Shown: positions 9,444 through 19,376, numbered from the stretch's first letter. The stretch: 64,000 bases of DNA from Dyella marensis (GCF_900112865.1 NZ_FONH01000007.1:117593-181592), one strand, 5' to 3'. The notes: a model not told the origin generated them from the sequence alone. Numbers and translations: made by a program.

Positions 9444-9644
9444 GGGTCGGGTCCAGCGTGGAAAGGCTCGAACCATACCCTGCCGTAGCGTGGATTGCGA
9501 GATGGCCCGGCAGGCCCGCAAGTTCCATGAAAATCGCGTAAAAGAGCGGCTTGTGCGCTGACGCAAGAAACCCGCGGGCGAATCCGGGAAGGCTGGAACG
9601 GACGCTAGGCGTAGCCCACCGGACCGCGTAACTTACCGCCCAGA

Positions 9645-10139
9645 ATGAACACCTCCATTGCCGCTCCCGCCCTCCAGCCTGGCGCCGATATCCTCGAGCG
9701 CATCCTGGGCGCGCGCAGCTCCCTGGTGGCGTTGGAGGAGGCCGACGGCGAGGCGCTGATCGCGCAGTTCCGCACGGTGGTCCGCCGCACCGGCCAGGCC
9801 ATCTATCTGTGGAGCCCGGAGGAAGGCCTGGGCAACCTGCGCGAGGAGCACGCCGAGAAGGCGCCGCATGCGCGGCTCGGCCAGGTGCTGCGCTACATCC
9901 AGCAGAGCAATCATTTCGGCATTTATCTATTGCGCCGGCTGCCGTTGCCGCTGGCCGCGCCGGACGTCGCCCTGCTGCGGCAGCTCTCGCGCACGCCGAC
10001 CGGGCATGTGCGCCGGGTGGTGCTGCTGGACGCGTCCGAGTCGCTGGTCGAAGGCTTGAGCGACGTGATCGTGCGGCTCAGCTGCCAGGTCAAGCCGGCC
10101 CTGCGGCCGCGCCTGCGCGACGGACGGTGGGTGCTTTGA
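9645..10139 (+). CDS. Conserved hypothetical protein coupled to a c-di-GMP gene
   Basis: A 164-aa protein I do not recognise. It has no signal peptide or clear membrane helix. The middle contains QQSNHFGIYLLRRLPLPLA and the second half RRVVLLDASESLVEGLSDVIVRL, which suggests an alpha/beta fold. The stop codon at 10137-10139 lies at the beginning of the downstream GGDEF/EAL gene. A TTG in the downstream frame overlaps the stop, so translation is likely coupled and the two proteins may act together. The start is the ATG at 9645. Confidence 0.75.
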   Translation: MNTSIAAPALQPGADILERILGARSSLVALEEADGEALIAQFRTVVRRTGQAIYLWSPEEGLGNLREEHAEKAPHARLGQVLRYIQQSNHFGIYLLRRLPLPLAAPDVALLRQLSRTPTGHVRRVVLLDASESLVEGLSDVIVRLSCQVKPALRPRLRDGRWVL

Positions 10140-10168
10140 GCGCGGCGGTGGCCGGGCAGGGCGGCATC

Positions 10169-12709
10169 ATGGTGGTCGCCGCGCAGCGCGAACTGCGCCG
10201 TGCGGTGTTCGATGCGCTCGACCGCGACGGCCACCTCGCCGTGCATTCCGCGCGCGACACCACGCACGCCGGCATCCTGCTCGAAGGGCGTCCCGACCTC
10301 GCCCTGGTGGTGATGGTGCTGGAGGGCGACGCGCGCGACGCGCTGGCCTCGGTCGAACAGCTGCGGCGCCTGCCGGCCTGCGCCGACGCGCCGCTGATCG
10401 CGGTGCTGACCGAGGGCGCGGCGATCAAGCCGGCCCAGCTTCCGGCCGGGGTCTCGGACTGGCTCTACGCCGCGCAGATCGACAGCGAACTGATCGCGCG
10501 CTGGCAGCGCCTGCAGCGCACCGGCGCGGTGTTGCCCGCGGCCGCGCAGGGCGGCGCGGCGCCGACGGGCGGCGACTACCGTTTCGCCTTCGACGAAGTG
10601 GAGAGCGAGTGGCTGATCGTCGACACCGCGCGCGGTCGACTGCTCGAACTCAGCCCCGCGCTGCTGCGGCGCAGCGGCCTGTCCGGCGAACGCCTGGTCG
10701 GGTTGCCCTTGGCCGAGCTGCTGGAATTCCAGGGCCTGGCGCCGGAACAGGCGCTGGCCGACGACTCGCGCCGCTGGCATCCGTGCCGGCGGCGCTCGCG
10801 CCAGGGCTACGACAGCGGCGAGGCCAGCGCGCGGCAGATCCGCCACGCCGGGCGCGAGGCGGTAGCCTTCGTGTTCCGCAGCGACCGCGCCGGCGCGCGC
10901 GCCGAAGTGGCGCTGGCCATGCTGGCCCGGCTGTTCGCCACCAGCAGCGGCGACGACAGCATCGCCGAGGCGGCGCGCACGCTGTTCGAGGACATGGGGC
11001 TGGATTACCTGGCGATCTGGTCGGCACGCCCGGAAGAAGGCGGCGCGCCGCTGCAGCTCGCGCAGTGCTGGAGCGGCGAGGAACAACTGTGGCCCAGCCC
11101 GCAGCTGCAGAGTTCGCTGCGCCTGGTGCTGTCCGGCCAGGCCATGCTGCATCCGGGCGGAGCGCGGCGGCTGGCGGCGATGGATCCGCTGCTCGAACAG
11201 CTGGACCTGAGCGGCTTCGCCGGCCTGCCGCTGCTGGACGAGCGCCATGCCGTGCTGGGCGCGCTGCTGGCCGGCACGCGGCAGCCGTTCGGCGAGCTGG
11301 CCATCGTCGAGCCGGTGCTGCGTTGCGCCGCGGCGCGCTTCGCGCATGCGCTGGAACTGCGCCGCACGCGCGAGCAGGGCCGCGCCGAAGGCCTGCTCGA
11401 CGCGCTCACCGGCCTGCCCAACCGCCTGCTGTTCAACGACCGCCTGGACACCATCATCCGCGAGGCCAACCGCACCGGCGAATGCTTCGCCATGCTGTTC
11501 GTCGACCTGGACCGCTTCAAGACCATCAACGACACGCTCGGCCACGCGGTCGGCGACCAGGTGCTGATCACCACCACCCAGCGCCTGCGCACCAGCGTGC
11601 GCGCCTCGGACACGGTGGCGCGCTACGCCGGCGACGAATTCGTGGTGATCCTGCGCCACATCGTCAAGAGCGAGGACGTGCTGCGCGTCGCCGAGAAGAT
11701 CGTGCAGGTGATGGAGGCGCCGTTCCGCATCGACGACGGCACCGAGCTGCAGGTCACCGCCTCGATCGGCGTGAGCTTCTTCCCCGACGACGCGCCGGAC
11801 GCCGAGACCCTGCTCAAGCACGCCGACGAGGCGATGTACGCGGCCAAGAGCCTGGGCCGCAACAACTACCAGATCTACGAGATCAGCGCCGAGCAGGCGC
11901 AGCAGCAGAACATGGCGCTGAAGTCCGGCCTGCGCCACGCCGAGCACAATGGCGAACTGCGCGTGTTCTACCAGCCGCAGGTGGACGCGGCCAGCGAGGA
12001 CATCGTCGGCATGGAAGCCCTGGTGCGCTGGGAGCATCCGGAACTGGGCTTCATCGGCCCCGGCTTCTTCATCCCGCTGGCGGAGGAGACCGGCCTGATC
12101 GTCTCGATCGGCGAGTGGGTGCTGCGCACCGCCTGCAAGCAGGCGCAGGAATGGGAGCGCAAGTTCGGCCTGCGGCTGCGCCTGGGCGTGAACCTCTCGG
12201 CGGTGCAGCTGATGCAGCCGAACCTGCTCGACATCGTGTCCTCCGCGCTGCAGGACAGCGGCCTGGATCCGGGCCTGCTGGAAATGGAGGTGACCGAGAG
12301 CATCAGCATCAAGGCCGCCCCGAACCTGGTGGAAAACCTGCACGGCCTGCACAAGCTGGGCTGCCGCATCGCCATCGACGACTTCGGCACCGGCGCCGCC
12401 TCGCTCGACTACCTGCGCAAGCTGCCGGCCGACCGCATCAAGATCGATCAGAGCTTCGTGCGCAACATCGGCGTGGACCCGGACGACGAAGCCATCGTGC
12501 GCGCCACCATCGAGATGGCCCATCGCCTCAAGCGCGGCGTGGTGGCCGAGGGCGTGGAGATCGAGCAGCACCTGCATTTCCTGCGCGCCAACCGCTGCGA
12601 CGAGCTGCAGGGCTATCTGTTCTGCCGCCCGCTGCCGCCGCCGGCCTTCGAGAAGCTGCTGCACGAGCGCCAGCGCCTGCTGGCCACGGCGGACGCCGCC
12701 GAGGAGTGA
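10169..12709 (+). CDS. REC-PAS-GAF-GGDEF-EAL cyclic-di-GMP signalling protein
   Basis: A c-di-GMP turnover protein of about 846 aa. Domains in order: a receiver-like fold (1-115, without a clear phospho-acceptor motif), a PAS-like segment (145-240), a GAF-like segment (250-400), GGDEF (410-575) and EAL (590-840). The GGDEF signature is AGDEF at 487-491. The EAL domain keeps EALVRW at residue 616 and DDFGTG, so it looks catalytically intact. The order resembles FimX, but FimX proteins have degenerate catalytic motifs. In-frame TTG (10136) and GTG (10148) starts also exist; 10136 would overlap the upstream stop. Predicted to be cytoplasmic; no membrane helix was seen. Confidence 0.9.
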   Translation: MVVAAQRELRRAVFDALDRDGHLAVHSARDTTHAGILLEGRPDLALVVMVLEGDARDALASVEQLRRLPACADAPLIAVLTEGAAIKPAQLPAGVSDWLYAAQIDSELIARWQRLQRTGAVLPAAAQGGAAPTGGDYRFAFDEVESEWLIVDTARGRLLELSPALLRRSGLSGERLVGLPLAELLEFQGLAPEQALADDSRRWHPCRRRSRQGYDSGEASARQIRHAGREAVAFVFRSDRAGARAEVALAMLARLFATSSGDDSIAEAARTLFEDMGLDYLAIWSARPEEGGAPLQLAQCWSGEEQLWPSPQLQSSLRLVLSGQAMLHPGGARRLAAMDPLLEQLDLSGFAGLPLLDERHAVLGALLAGTRQPFGELAIVEPVLRCAAARFAHALELRRTREQGRAEGLLDALTGLPNRLLFNDRLDTIIREANRTGECFAMLFVDLDRFKTINDTLGHAVGDQVLITTTQRLRTSVRASDTVARYAGDEFVVILRHIVKSEDVLRVAEKIVQVMEAPFRIDDGTELQVTASIGVSFFPDDAPDAETLLKHADEAMYAAKSLGRNNYQIYEISAEQAQQQNMALKSGLRHAEHNGELRVFYQPQVDAASEDIVGMEALVRWEHPELGFIGPGFFIPLAEETGLIVSIGEWVLRTACKQAQEWERKFGLRLRLGVNLSAVQLMQPNLLDIVSSALQDSGLDPGLLEMEVTESISIKAAPNLVENLHGLHKLGCRIAIDDFGTGAASLDYLRKLPADRIKIDQSFVRNIGVDPDDEAIVRATIEMAHRLKRGVVAEGVEIEQHLHFLRANRCDELQGYLFCRPLPPPAFEKLLHERQRLLATADAAEE

Positions 12710-12814
12710 CCATTGCCGCTTGCCTGGCCCCGGCCCGTCCCTATATCAACAGCGGGAGGTCGGCCGCCGGGGTGCCTGCCGCGTTGGGTACGATGGCACC
12801 GGAGCAGGCCGCGC

Positions 12815-12842
12815 TGAACTTGGTGGTGCGGTTCTTGTCCTA
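12815..12842 (+). promoter_or_regulatory. Possible sigma-E-type promoter upstream of rpoE
   Basis: TGAACTT, a 16-nt spacer, then TCCTA. This resembles the GGAACTT / TCTRA pattern of RpoE-dependent promoters and sits 67 bp before the rpoE start, which would allow the autoregulation usual for this operon. The match is imperfect. Confidence 0.35.
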
Positions 12843-12908
12843 GCGGACCATCCCGAGCTCGCGGAATCCCTCCAAGCAGGTGGCAGCAGTCAGAAGGAGA
12901 CGGCCCGG

Positions 12909-13502
12909 ATGGGCGAAAACGAACTGGACAGCGCTCTGGTCGAGCGGGTCCAAAAAGGGGACAAGCGGGCATTCGACCTGCTGGTGCGCAAGTACCAGCA
13001 CAAGGTCATCGCGCTGATTTCCCGCTATGTGAACAACTACGCCGAGTGCGAGGACGTGGCCCAGGAGGCATTCGTGCGCGCCTGGCGCGCGATCGGCTCG
13101 TTCCGCGGCGAAAGCGCTTTCTATACCTGGATGTACAAGATCGCCGTGAACACGGCGAAAAACCACTTGGTGGCCCTGGGGCGGCGTCCGCCGGCGGACG
13201 ATATCGCGATCGACGACGCGGTCTTCGTGCCCGGCTCCGACCGCATGCAGGAAACCGCCACCCCCGAGCGCGAACTCCTGCGCCAGGAAATTGAACAAAC
13301 CGTCTTCGCCACTGTCCAAGCCCTGCCCGAAGAGCTGCGGACCGCCATTACGCTGCGCGAAGTGGACGGCCTGAGCTACGAAGAAATCGCCGAGGCGATG
13401 GGCTGTCCGATCGGTACGGTGCGTTCGCGTATCTTCCGGGCACGCGAAGCGATCGACGAGAAACTGCGGCCCCTGTTGTCGGACCGTGAGGACCACACAT
13501 GA
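12909..13502 (+). CDS. rpoE: RNA polymerase sigma factor RpoE (ECF sigma-E)
   Basis: Envelope-stress sigma factor, 197 aa. Region 2 (residues 20-95) contains FDLLVRKYQHKV, the DVAQEAFVRAWR helix and TWMYKIAVNTAKN. Region 4 (130-185) contains LPEELRTAITLREVDGLSYEEIAEAMGCPIGTVRSRIFRAR. The start ATG has GAAGGAGA 8 bp upstream. The stop overlaps the rseA start by ATGA. RseA presumably holds this sigma at the membrane until periplasmic proteolysis releases it. Confidence 0.96.
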   Translation: MGENELDSALVERVQKGDKRAFDLLVRKYQHKVIALISRYVNNYAECEDVAQEAFVRAWRAIGSFRGESAFYTWMYKIAVNTAKNHLVALGRRPPADDIAIDDAVFVPGSDRMQETATPERELLRQEIEQTVFATVQALPEELRTAITLREVDGLSYEEIAEAMGCPIGTVRSRIFRAREAIDEKLRPLLSDREDHT

Positions 13503-14197
13503 CTGACACTCATCGCGAACATCTCTCCAACGGCATGCTTTCCGCCGGCATGGACGGCGAACTGACCCAGGAGGAACTCCGTTTCCTGCTGCGCCGACTC
13601 GACCATGACGCCAGCCTGCAGCAGGCCTGGTCGCACTATCACGTGGCGCGCGATGGCCTGCGCCGGCAGCTGCCGCTGCTGGCATCGACCGGATTCTCGG
13701 CCCGCGTGATGCTGGCGATCGAGCAGGAGACGGTCGCTGTCGGCAGCGGGCGCCGCCGTCACTGGCTGCGCTGGTCCGCCGGCGGTGCGATCGCCGCGAC
13801 GGTCGCCGTCGCCGCGCTGATGGTTACCCAGCCGGCCGGTCCCGGCAGCGACAACGCCACGCCGCGCGTCGCCACCGCCGGCGAGCGCGCTCCGGCCGCA
13901 CGCGCCAGCGCCGTCGCGGCCCGTGCGGACGGGCCGGCCGCCGCGCCGGAATGGCTCAACAACTACGCGGGCCTGCCCTCGGCCCTGACCCAGCAGGCCT
14001 CCGCCACGGTCGGCGGCGACGACGGCGCCAACACCTTCCTGTATTCGCGCAATCGCCAGAACCCCTACCTGCTGGATCGCTACCGCGCGATCAACAACGG
14101 CGACGGCAGCTACCTGCTGCTGGTGCCGCAGGCGCAGCGGACGCCCCAGGCCCCGCAGGCGCAGGAAACCCCGGCCCAGGATCCGCTGGCCCAGTGA
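13499..14197 (+). CDS. rseA: Anti-sigma-E factor RseA
   Basis: Membrane-spanning anti-sigma factor of 232 aa. The N-terminal cytoplasmic domain (residues 1-80: LSAGMDGELTQEELRFLLRRL and QQAWSHYHVARDGLR) is typical of RseA N-terminal domains that bind RpoE. One membrane helix lies at about 90-110 (GGAIAATVAVAALMVTQPAG). The periplasmic part contains YRAINNGDGSYLLLVPQ and a Gln/Pro/Ala-rich tail. It is translationally coupled to rpoE by an ATGA overlap and followed by mucD, the usual order in Xanthomonadaceae. No rseB is present. Confidence 0.9.
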   Translation: MTDTHREHLSNGMLSAGMDGELTQEELRFLLRRLDHDASLQQAWSHYHVARDGLRRQLPLLASTGFSARVMLAIEQETVAVGSGRRRHWLRWSAGGAIAATVAVAALMVTQPAGPGSDNATPRVATAGERAPAARASAVAARADGPAAAPEWLNNYAGLPSALTQQASATVGGDDGANTFLYSRNRQNPYLLDRYRAINNGDGSYLLLVPQAQRTPQAPQAQETPAQDPLAQ

Positions 14198-14338
14198 CGT
14201 GGCGGCGTGTCCGCCCGCCGCGTCCTGCTTGTGTCACCCCCTTATGCCCGCCGGTCCCGTTCCAGGGACGGCGGGCGCGTGGGCGGTGTTTTTTCCAGCC
14301 TGAGAAGCAAACCTCACAGACCTGAAAAGGAGGAACAC

Positions 14339-15841
14339 ATGAGTCGATCGATCCTGCGTCGCGCAGCGGCTTGCGCGGTGGTGTCGCTTGCCGTGGCGAG
14401 CGGAGCGCAGGCCCAGGCGGCGAACGGCACGGCCAGTACCGCGCCGGCCGTCGGCGGGCTGCCGGACTTCACCGGCATCGTGCAGAAGAACGCCCCGGCC
14501 GTGGTCCACGTCGAAGCCAAGTACAGCGGCAAGAGCGCGCGCAAGACGACGCCGCAGGCGCGCGGTGGCGGCGCCATGCCGGACGACCCGCAGCTGGATA
14601 TCTTCCGCCGCTTCTTCGGCATGCCGATGGTGCCTTCGCCGGAAGAGCAGCAGCGCACCTCGCTCGGCTCGGGCTTCATCATTTCCAGCGACGGCTACAT
14701 CCTCACCAATACCCATGTGGTGGATGACGCGGACCAGGTCACCGTGCGCCTGCAGGACCGCCGCACCCTCACCGCCAAGGTGATCGGCAGCGATCCGCAG
14801 TACGACATCGCCCTGCTGAAAGTGGATGCCGGCGGCAGCCTGCCGGCGGTGAGCATCGGCGACTCGCGCAGCTTGAAGCCAGGCCAGTGGGTGTTGGCGA
14901 TCGGTTCGCCGTTCGGCTTCGACTACACCGTGACCCAGGGCATCGTCAGCGCCGTCGGCCGCAACCTGGGCAGCCAGGACCAGCCCTACACCTCGTTCAT
15001 CCAGACCGACGTGCCGATCAACCGCGGCAACTCCGGTGGCCCGCTGTTCGACCTGCAGGGGCGCGTGGTCGGTGTGAATTCGCAGATCTATTCGAACACC
15101 GGCGGCTACCTCGGCGTGGCGTTCTCGATCCCGATCGACGTGGCCATGAACGTGGTCAAGCAGATCAAGGAAAAGGGCTACGTCACCCGCGGCCAGCTCG
15201 GCGTGATGATGCAGCCGATCACCGACGACATCGCCAAGGCGCTCAAGCTCGGCAGCAATTCAGGCGCCGCGGTGACTCAGGTCACCCCGGGCAGCGGTGC
15301 GGAGAAGGCCGGCCTCAGGCCTGGCGACATCATCGTCGGCTACAACGGCCAGCCGATCACCCAGGCCGCCGACCTGCCGCCGCTGGTCGGCATGACCGCG
15401 CCGGGCAGCAAGGCCACCTTGTCCATCCTGCGCGACGGCAAGAAGCAGGACGTGCCGGTGACCATCGGCGAGATGAAGCGCGACGGCAAGGCCACGTCCG
15501 CCGCGGCCGGCGGCAAGAGCGGGCCGGCGGCAGGCGGTGGTTCCACCGCGCTGGGCCTGGCGGTGCAGGACCTGGACAGCGACACCCGCCAGCAGCTTGG
15601 CCTCAAGGCGGGCGAGGGCGTGCTGGTCAGCGACGTTACCGGTCCGGTCGCGGCCCGTGCCGGCCTGCAGCCGGGCGATGTCATCCTGATGGTCAACCAG
15701 CAGCGCGTCGGCAGCGCCGCTGCGTTCCGCGACGCCACCAAGGGGCTCAAGCCCGGCGACACGGCACTGCTGCTGGTGCGCCACGGTGACCAGAGCGGCT
15801 TCGTCGGCCTGACCATCCCCAAGGGCGACGACGACGAGTGA
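14339..15841 (+). CDS. mucD: Periplasmic serine protease DegP/MucD (Do family)
   Basis: HtrA-type protease/chaperone for misfolded envelope proteins, 500 aa from the ATG at 14339, which has a strong AAGGAGG upstream. The signal peptide ends near residue 23 (ASGAQAQA). The trypsin-like domain holds the triad His126 (TNTHVV), Asp156 (YDIALLKVD) and Ser232 (RGNSGGPL). Two PDZ domains follow (about 280-370 and 405-495). A longer frame opens at 14207 but lacks a signal and crosses the spacer. As the third gene of the rpoE operon, MucD limits or resolves sigma-E signalling. Confidence 0.95.
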   Translation: MSRSILRRAAACAVVSLAVASGAQAQAANGTASTAPAVGGLPDFTGIVQKNAPAVVHVEAKYSGKSARKTTPQARGGGAMPDDPQLDIFRRFFGMPMVPSPEEQQRTSLGSGFIISSDGYILTNTHVVDDADQVTVRLQDRRTLTAKVIGSDPQYDIALLKVDAGGSLPAVSIGDSRSLKPGQWVLAIGSPFGFDYTVTQGIVSAVGRNLGSQDQPYTSFIQTDVPINRGNSGGPLFDLQGRVVGVNSQIYSNTGGYLGVAFSIPIDVAMNVVKQIKEKGYVTRGQLGVMMQPITDDIAKALKLGSNSGAAVTQVTPGSGAEKAGLRPGDIIVGYNGQPITQAADLPPLVGMTAPGSKATLSILRDGKKQDVPVTIGEMKRDGKATSAAAGGKSGPAAGGGSTALGLAVQDLDSDTRQQLGLKAGEGVLVSDVTGPVAARAGLQPGDVILMVNQQRVGSAAAFRDATKGLKPGDTALLLVRHGDQSGFVGLTIPKGDDDE

Positions 15842-15863
15842 TGCCTGCGGGAATCGCTCCCAA

Positions 15864-15896
15864 AAACGAGGCGGCCTCCGGGCCGCCTCGTTTCGT
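15864..15896 (+). terminator. Rho-independent terminator after mucD
   Basis: A stem ACGAGGCGGCC / GGCCGCCTCGT with loop TCCG, followed by TTCGTT. It ends the rpoE-rseA-mucD transcript before lepA. Confidence 0.85.
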
Positions 15897-16025
15897 TCAG
15901 GCTCTCCGGCGGGCGAGACCGCCCGGCCGCTGCGCTTTCCATGCGATAATGCCGGGTTCGTATCGCCATCCCGGTGATACGCTGCCTGTGCTCCGCGCAG
16001 GCGGTGACCGCAGCCAGCGTGTTCC

Positions 16026-17816
16026 ATGGACCTGATCCGCAATTTCTCCATCATCGCCCACATCGACCACGGCAAGTCGACGCTCGCCGATCGCATCATC
16101 CAGATCTGTGGCGGCCTGGCCGAGCGCGAGATGGAAGCCCAGGTGCTCGACAGCAATCCGATCGAGCGCGAGCGCGGCATCACCATCAAGGCCCAGTCGG
16201 TCTCGCTGCCGTACAAGGCGCGCGACGGCAAGACCTACCAGCTGAACTTCATCGACACGCCCGGCCACGTCGACTTCTCCTATGAAGTGAGCCGCTCGCT
16301 GGCCGCCTGCGAAGGCGCGCTGCTGGTGGTGGACGCCGCCCAGGGCGTGGAGGCGCAGTCCGTCGCCAACTGCTACACGGCGGTGGAGATGGGCCTGGAA
16401 GTGGTGCCCGTGCTCAACAAGATCGACCTGCCCACCGCCGACCCGGACAAGGTGAAAGGCGAGATCGAGGCAGTCATCGGCATCGACGCCGACGACGCCG
16501 TGGCTGTCAGCGCCAAGACCGGCCAGAACGTGGTGGAAGTGCTCGAGGCGATCGTCGCGCGCATCCCGCCGCCGAAGCCGCGCGACACCGACCGCCTGCA
16601 GGCGCTGATCATCGATTCCTGGTTCGACAACTACCTCGGCGTGGTCTCGCTGGTGCGCGTGATGCAGGGCGAGATCCGGCCCGGCGAGAAACTGCTGGTG
16701 ATGTCGACCGGCCGCAATCACGAAGTCAGCGAAGTAGGCGTGTTTACCCCTAAGCGCAAGAAGCTGGACAAGCTCGGCGCCGGCGAGGTGGGCTGGATCA
16801 CCGCCTCGATCAAGGACGTGCACGGCGCGCCGGTGGGCGACACGCTCACCCACGCCGGCAAGCCCGCCGACAAGCCGCTGCCCGGTTTTCAGACCATGCA
16901 GCCGCGCGTGTTCGCCGGCCTGTTCCCGGTCGCCGCGGACGACTACCCCGCGCTGCGCGAGGCGCTGGAAAAACTGCGCCTCAACGACGCCGCGCTGTTC
17001 TTCGAGCCGGAAAGCTCCGAAGCGATGGGCTTCGGCTTCCGCTGCGGCTTCCTCGGCATGCTGCACATGGAGATCGTGCAGGAGCGCCTGGAGCGCGAGT
17101 ACGACCTGGACCTGGTCACCACCGCGCCCACCGTGGTCTACGAGATCCTCAAGAGCGACGGCTCGGTCATGCTGCTGGACAACCCGGCCAAGCTGCCGGC
17201 CTCGCCGCAGGTGGAGGAAATCCGCGAGCCGATCATCGTCGCCAACATCCTCACGCCGGCCGACTACATCGGTAACATCATCACGCTGTGCGAGGAGAAG
17301 CGCGGCATCCAGCGCTCGATCCAGTACCTCGCCACCCAGGTGCAGATCAGCTACGAGCTGCCGCTGGCCGAGGTGGTGCTGGACTTCTTCGACCGCCTGA
17401 AGTCGGTCTCGCGCGGCTATGCCTCGATGGACTACCACTTCGAGCGCTTCGACGCCGGCCCGTTCGTGCGCACCGACGTGCTGATCAACGGCGACCGCGT
17501 CGACGCGCTGTCGCTGATCGTGCACCGTAGCCACGCCGACCGCCGCGGCCGCGACCTGGTCGAGCGCATGAAGGAGCTGATCCCGCGCCAGCAGTTCGAC
17601 GTGGCGATCCAGGCCGCGATCGGCGCCCAGGTCATCGCGCGCTCCACGGTGAAAGCCTTGCGCAAGAACGTTCTGGCCAAGTGCTACGGCGGCGACGTCA
17701 GCCGCAAGAAGAAGCTGCTGGAGAAGCAGAAGGAAGGCAAGAAGCGCATGAAGCAGGTGGGCCGCGTGGAGATTCCGCAGGAGGCCTTCCTCGCCGTGCT
17801 CAAGGTCGACAAGTAA
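16026..17816 (+). CDS. lepA: Elongation factor 4 (LepA)
   Basis: Ribosome-associated GTPase that can back-translocate or remodel stalled ribosomes. The protein is 596 aa (E. coli LepA is 599). G1 is AHIDHGKST, the switch I region carries [12 protein letters not shown]3 is DTPGHVDF and G4 is NKIDLP. The LepA-specific C-terminal domain has [27 protein letters not shown]. It is immediately followed by lepB, the common arrangement. Confidence 0.97.
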   Translation: MDLIRNFSIIAHIDHGKSTLADRIIQICGGLAEREMEAQVLDSNPIERERGITIKAQSVSLPYKARDGKTYQLNFIDTPGHVDFSYEVSRSLAACEGALLVVDAAQGVEAQSVANCYTAVEMGLEVVPVLNKIDLPTADPDKVKGEIEAVIGIDADDAVAVSAKTGQNVVEVLEAIVARIPPPKPRDTDRLQALIIDSWFDNYLGVVSLVRVMQGEIRPGEKLLVMSTGRNHEVSEVGVFTPKRKKLDKLGAGEVGWITASIKDVHGAPVGDTLTHAGKPADKPLPGFQTMQPRVFAGLFPVAADDYPALREALEKLRLNDAALFFEPESSEAMGFGFRCGFLGMLHMEIVQERLEREYDLDLVTTAPTVVYEILKSDGSVMLLDNPAKLPASPQVEEIREPIIVANILTPADYIGNIITLCEEKRGIQRSIQYLATQVQISYELPLAEVVLDFFDRLKSVSRGYASMDYHFERFDAGPFVRTDVLINGDRVDALSLIVHRSHADRRGRDLVERMKELIPRQQFDVAIQAAIGAQVIARSTVKALRKNVLAKCYGGDVSRKKKLLEKQKEGKKRMKQVGRVEIPQEAFLAVLKVDK

Positions 17817-17924
17817 ACCAGCGCGGGCAGGACATGGAACGGACAGGGGGCTACCGCAGCATCGCCGGCACGTCGGGCCGGCAGCCTATGACCCCTCCGC
17901 GATTTACGCTCTGAAGGAGCTCTC

Positions 17925-18839
17925 ATGGATTTCGATTTTTCGGCGATTCTGCTTGCCCTCACCGTGCTGTTCGGCGTGATCTGGGGCCTGGACCGCCTGT
18001 TCTTCTACAAGTCGCGCAAGGCCGGGGCCGAGGCGGCCGGGCAGGAGGAGCCGCAGGACCCGATGCCGGTCGACTGGGCGCGCTCGCTGTTCCCGGTGGT
18101 GCTGGTGGTGCTGGTGCTGCGCTCCTTCGTGGCCGAGCCGTTCCGCATCCCGTCCGGCTCGATGATGCCGACGCTGGACGTGGGCGACTTCATCCTGGTC
18201 AACAAGTTTGCCTATGGCCTGCGCATGCCGGCCTTCAACAACAAGTTCCTCGCGCTGGGCGAGCCCAAGCGCGGCGACGTGGTGGTGTTCCGCTTCCCGG
18301 GTTACCTGTGCCGGGTGGACGGCAAGCTGGTGCGCAGCGGCGACCAGACCTGCGCCGACCCGCAGGCGCCGGTGCCGAGCCAGAACTGGATCAAGCGCGT
18401 GATCGGCCTGCCCGGCGACCGCATCGAGATGCAGGGCGACCAGCTGCTGATCAACGGCCAGGCGGTGACCGCCGACCAGGTCGGCCCCTACCAGGGCAAT
18501 CCCAAGCGCGACGAGGACCGCCTGATGCTGGAAATGGGCGCCACGGTATGGAACGAGCACCTGCGCACCGAGGAAGGCACGGTGGTCAACCACCTGACCG
18601 CGCGCATGCCGGCCTACAACCGCCCGCCGCCGATCCCCAGCGACAAGGTGCCCTCGGTGGTGCCGCAGGGCTGCTACCTGGTGATGGGCGACAACCGCTA
18701 CAACAGCACCGACAGCCGCTGGTGGGGCTGCCTGCCGGAGCAGAACCTGGCGGGCAAGGCCTTCCTGGTGTGGCTGAGCTGGAAGGGGCCGGACGCGGGC
18801 TGGGTCGACTTCTCGCGCATGGGCAAAGTGATTCATTGA
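17925..18839 (+). CDS. lepB: Signal peptidase I
   Basis: Inner-membrane serine protease that removes Sec and Tat signal peptides. The protein is 304 aa with two N-terminal membrane segments (about 6-27 and 54-70). The catalytic dyad is Ser79 (PSGSMMPTL) and Lys157 (NWIKRVIGLPGD). The conserved box E, MGDNRYNSTDSRWWG, is near residue 255. The ATG at 17925 has AAGGAG upstream. It lies between lepA and the DUF4845 gene. Confidence 0.97.
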   Translation: MDFDFSAILLALTVLFGVIWGLDRLFFYKSRKAGAEAAGQEEPQDPMPVDWARSLFPVVLVVLVLRSFVAEPFRIPSGSMMPTLDVGDFILVNKFAYGLRMPAFNNKFLALGEPKRGDVVVFRFPGYLCRVDGKLVRSGDQTCADPQAPVPSQNWIKRVIGLPGDRIEMQGDQLLINGQAVTADQVGPYQGNPKRDEDRLMLEMGATVWNEHLRTEEGTVVNHLTARMPAYNRPPPIPSDKVPSVVPQGCYLVMGDNRYNSTDSRWWGCLPEQNLAGKAFLVWLSWKGPDAGWVDFSRMGKVIH

Positions 18840-18988
18840 GCAAAGCGTGATGGCGGTCGGGTCGCGCCAGGTGACGGCGGCCCGGCGCGACGCCAAAATC
18901 CGCCTGCGCGATGCCGGGAGGCCGGCTTCGTGGCACCATTTCCACATACGCAAGCGGGTGCCGCACCGGTCGGCATAGCGAGGGGACT

Positions 18989-19369
18989 ATGAAAGCGAAG
19001 CAGTCGGGTATCACCCTGATCGGGTTCTTGATCGTCTTGATGGTGCTGGCCTTCTTCGGCTACATGGCCATGAAGCTGGTACCGCCTTATGCGGAGTTCA
19101 TGGGCGTGAACAAGGCGATGACCCAGATCGCCAGCGCCGGCGTCGAGGGCAAGACCCTGGACGAGATCCGCCGCGACCTGATGTTCAAGCTGGGCTTCCA
19201 GTACGTGGACGACGCCACCATCAAGCCCAAGGACATCACCATCACCCGCGCCAACAACGCCGCGCAGCTGAACGTGATGTACGAGAAGCGCGTGCCGTTC
19301 CTCTACAACATCGACTTCCTGCTGCATTTCGAAAAGAGCGTGCCCTTGCGGGGCAACATCGGCTACTGA
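18989..19369 (+). CDS. DUF4845 domain protein
   Basis: Small single-pass membrane protein of 126 aa and unknown function, found between lepB and rnc in many gamma- and betaproteobacteria. The N-terminus is a short basic segment followed by a membrane helix (GITLIGFLIVLMVLAFFGYM). This helix resembles a type IV pilin start but has Gly where pilins have the conserved Glu5. The rest (about 30-126) is predicted to lie outside the membrane. The start ATG at 18989 has GAGGGG upstream. Its stop overlaps the ribosome-binding site of rnc. Confidence 0.88.
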   Translation: MKAKQSGITLIGFLIVLMVLAFFGYMAMKLVPPYAEFMGVNKAMTQIASAGVEGKTLDEIRRDLMFKLGFQYVDDATIKPKDITITRANNAAQLNVMYEKRVPFLYNIDFLLHFEKSVPLRGNIGY

Positions 19370-19376
19370 GGTTTTT

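Noticed and set aside
7368..9488. 706-codon plus-strand frame opposite the fadB-like gene
   Set aside because: Antisense shadow; the minus strand encodes a protein with intact crotonase and dehydrogenase motifs.
9809..10168. Long in-frame N-terminal extension of the GGDEF/EAL protein
   Set aside because: It overlaps the coding region of the 164-aa gene in another frame and has shadow-like composition; the start is at 10136-10169.
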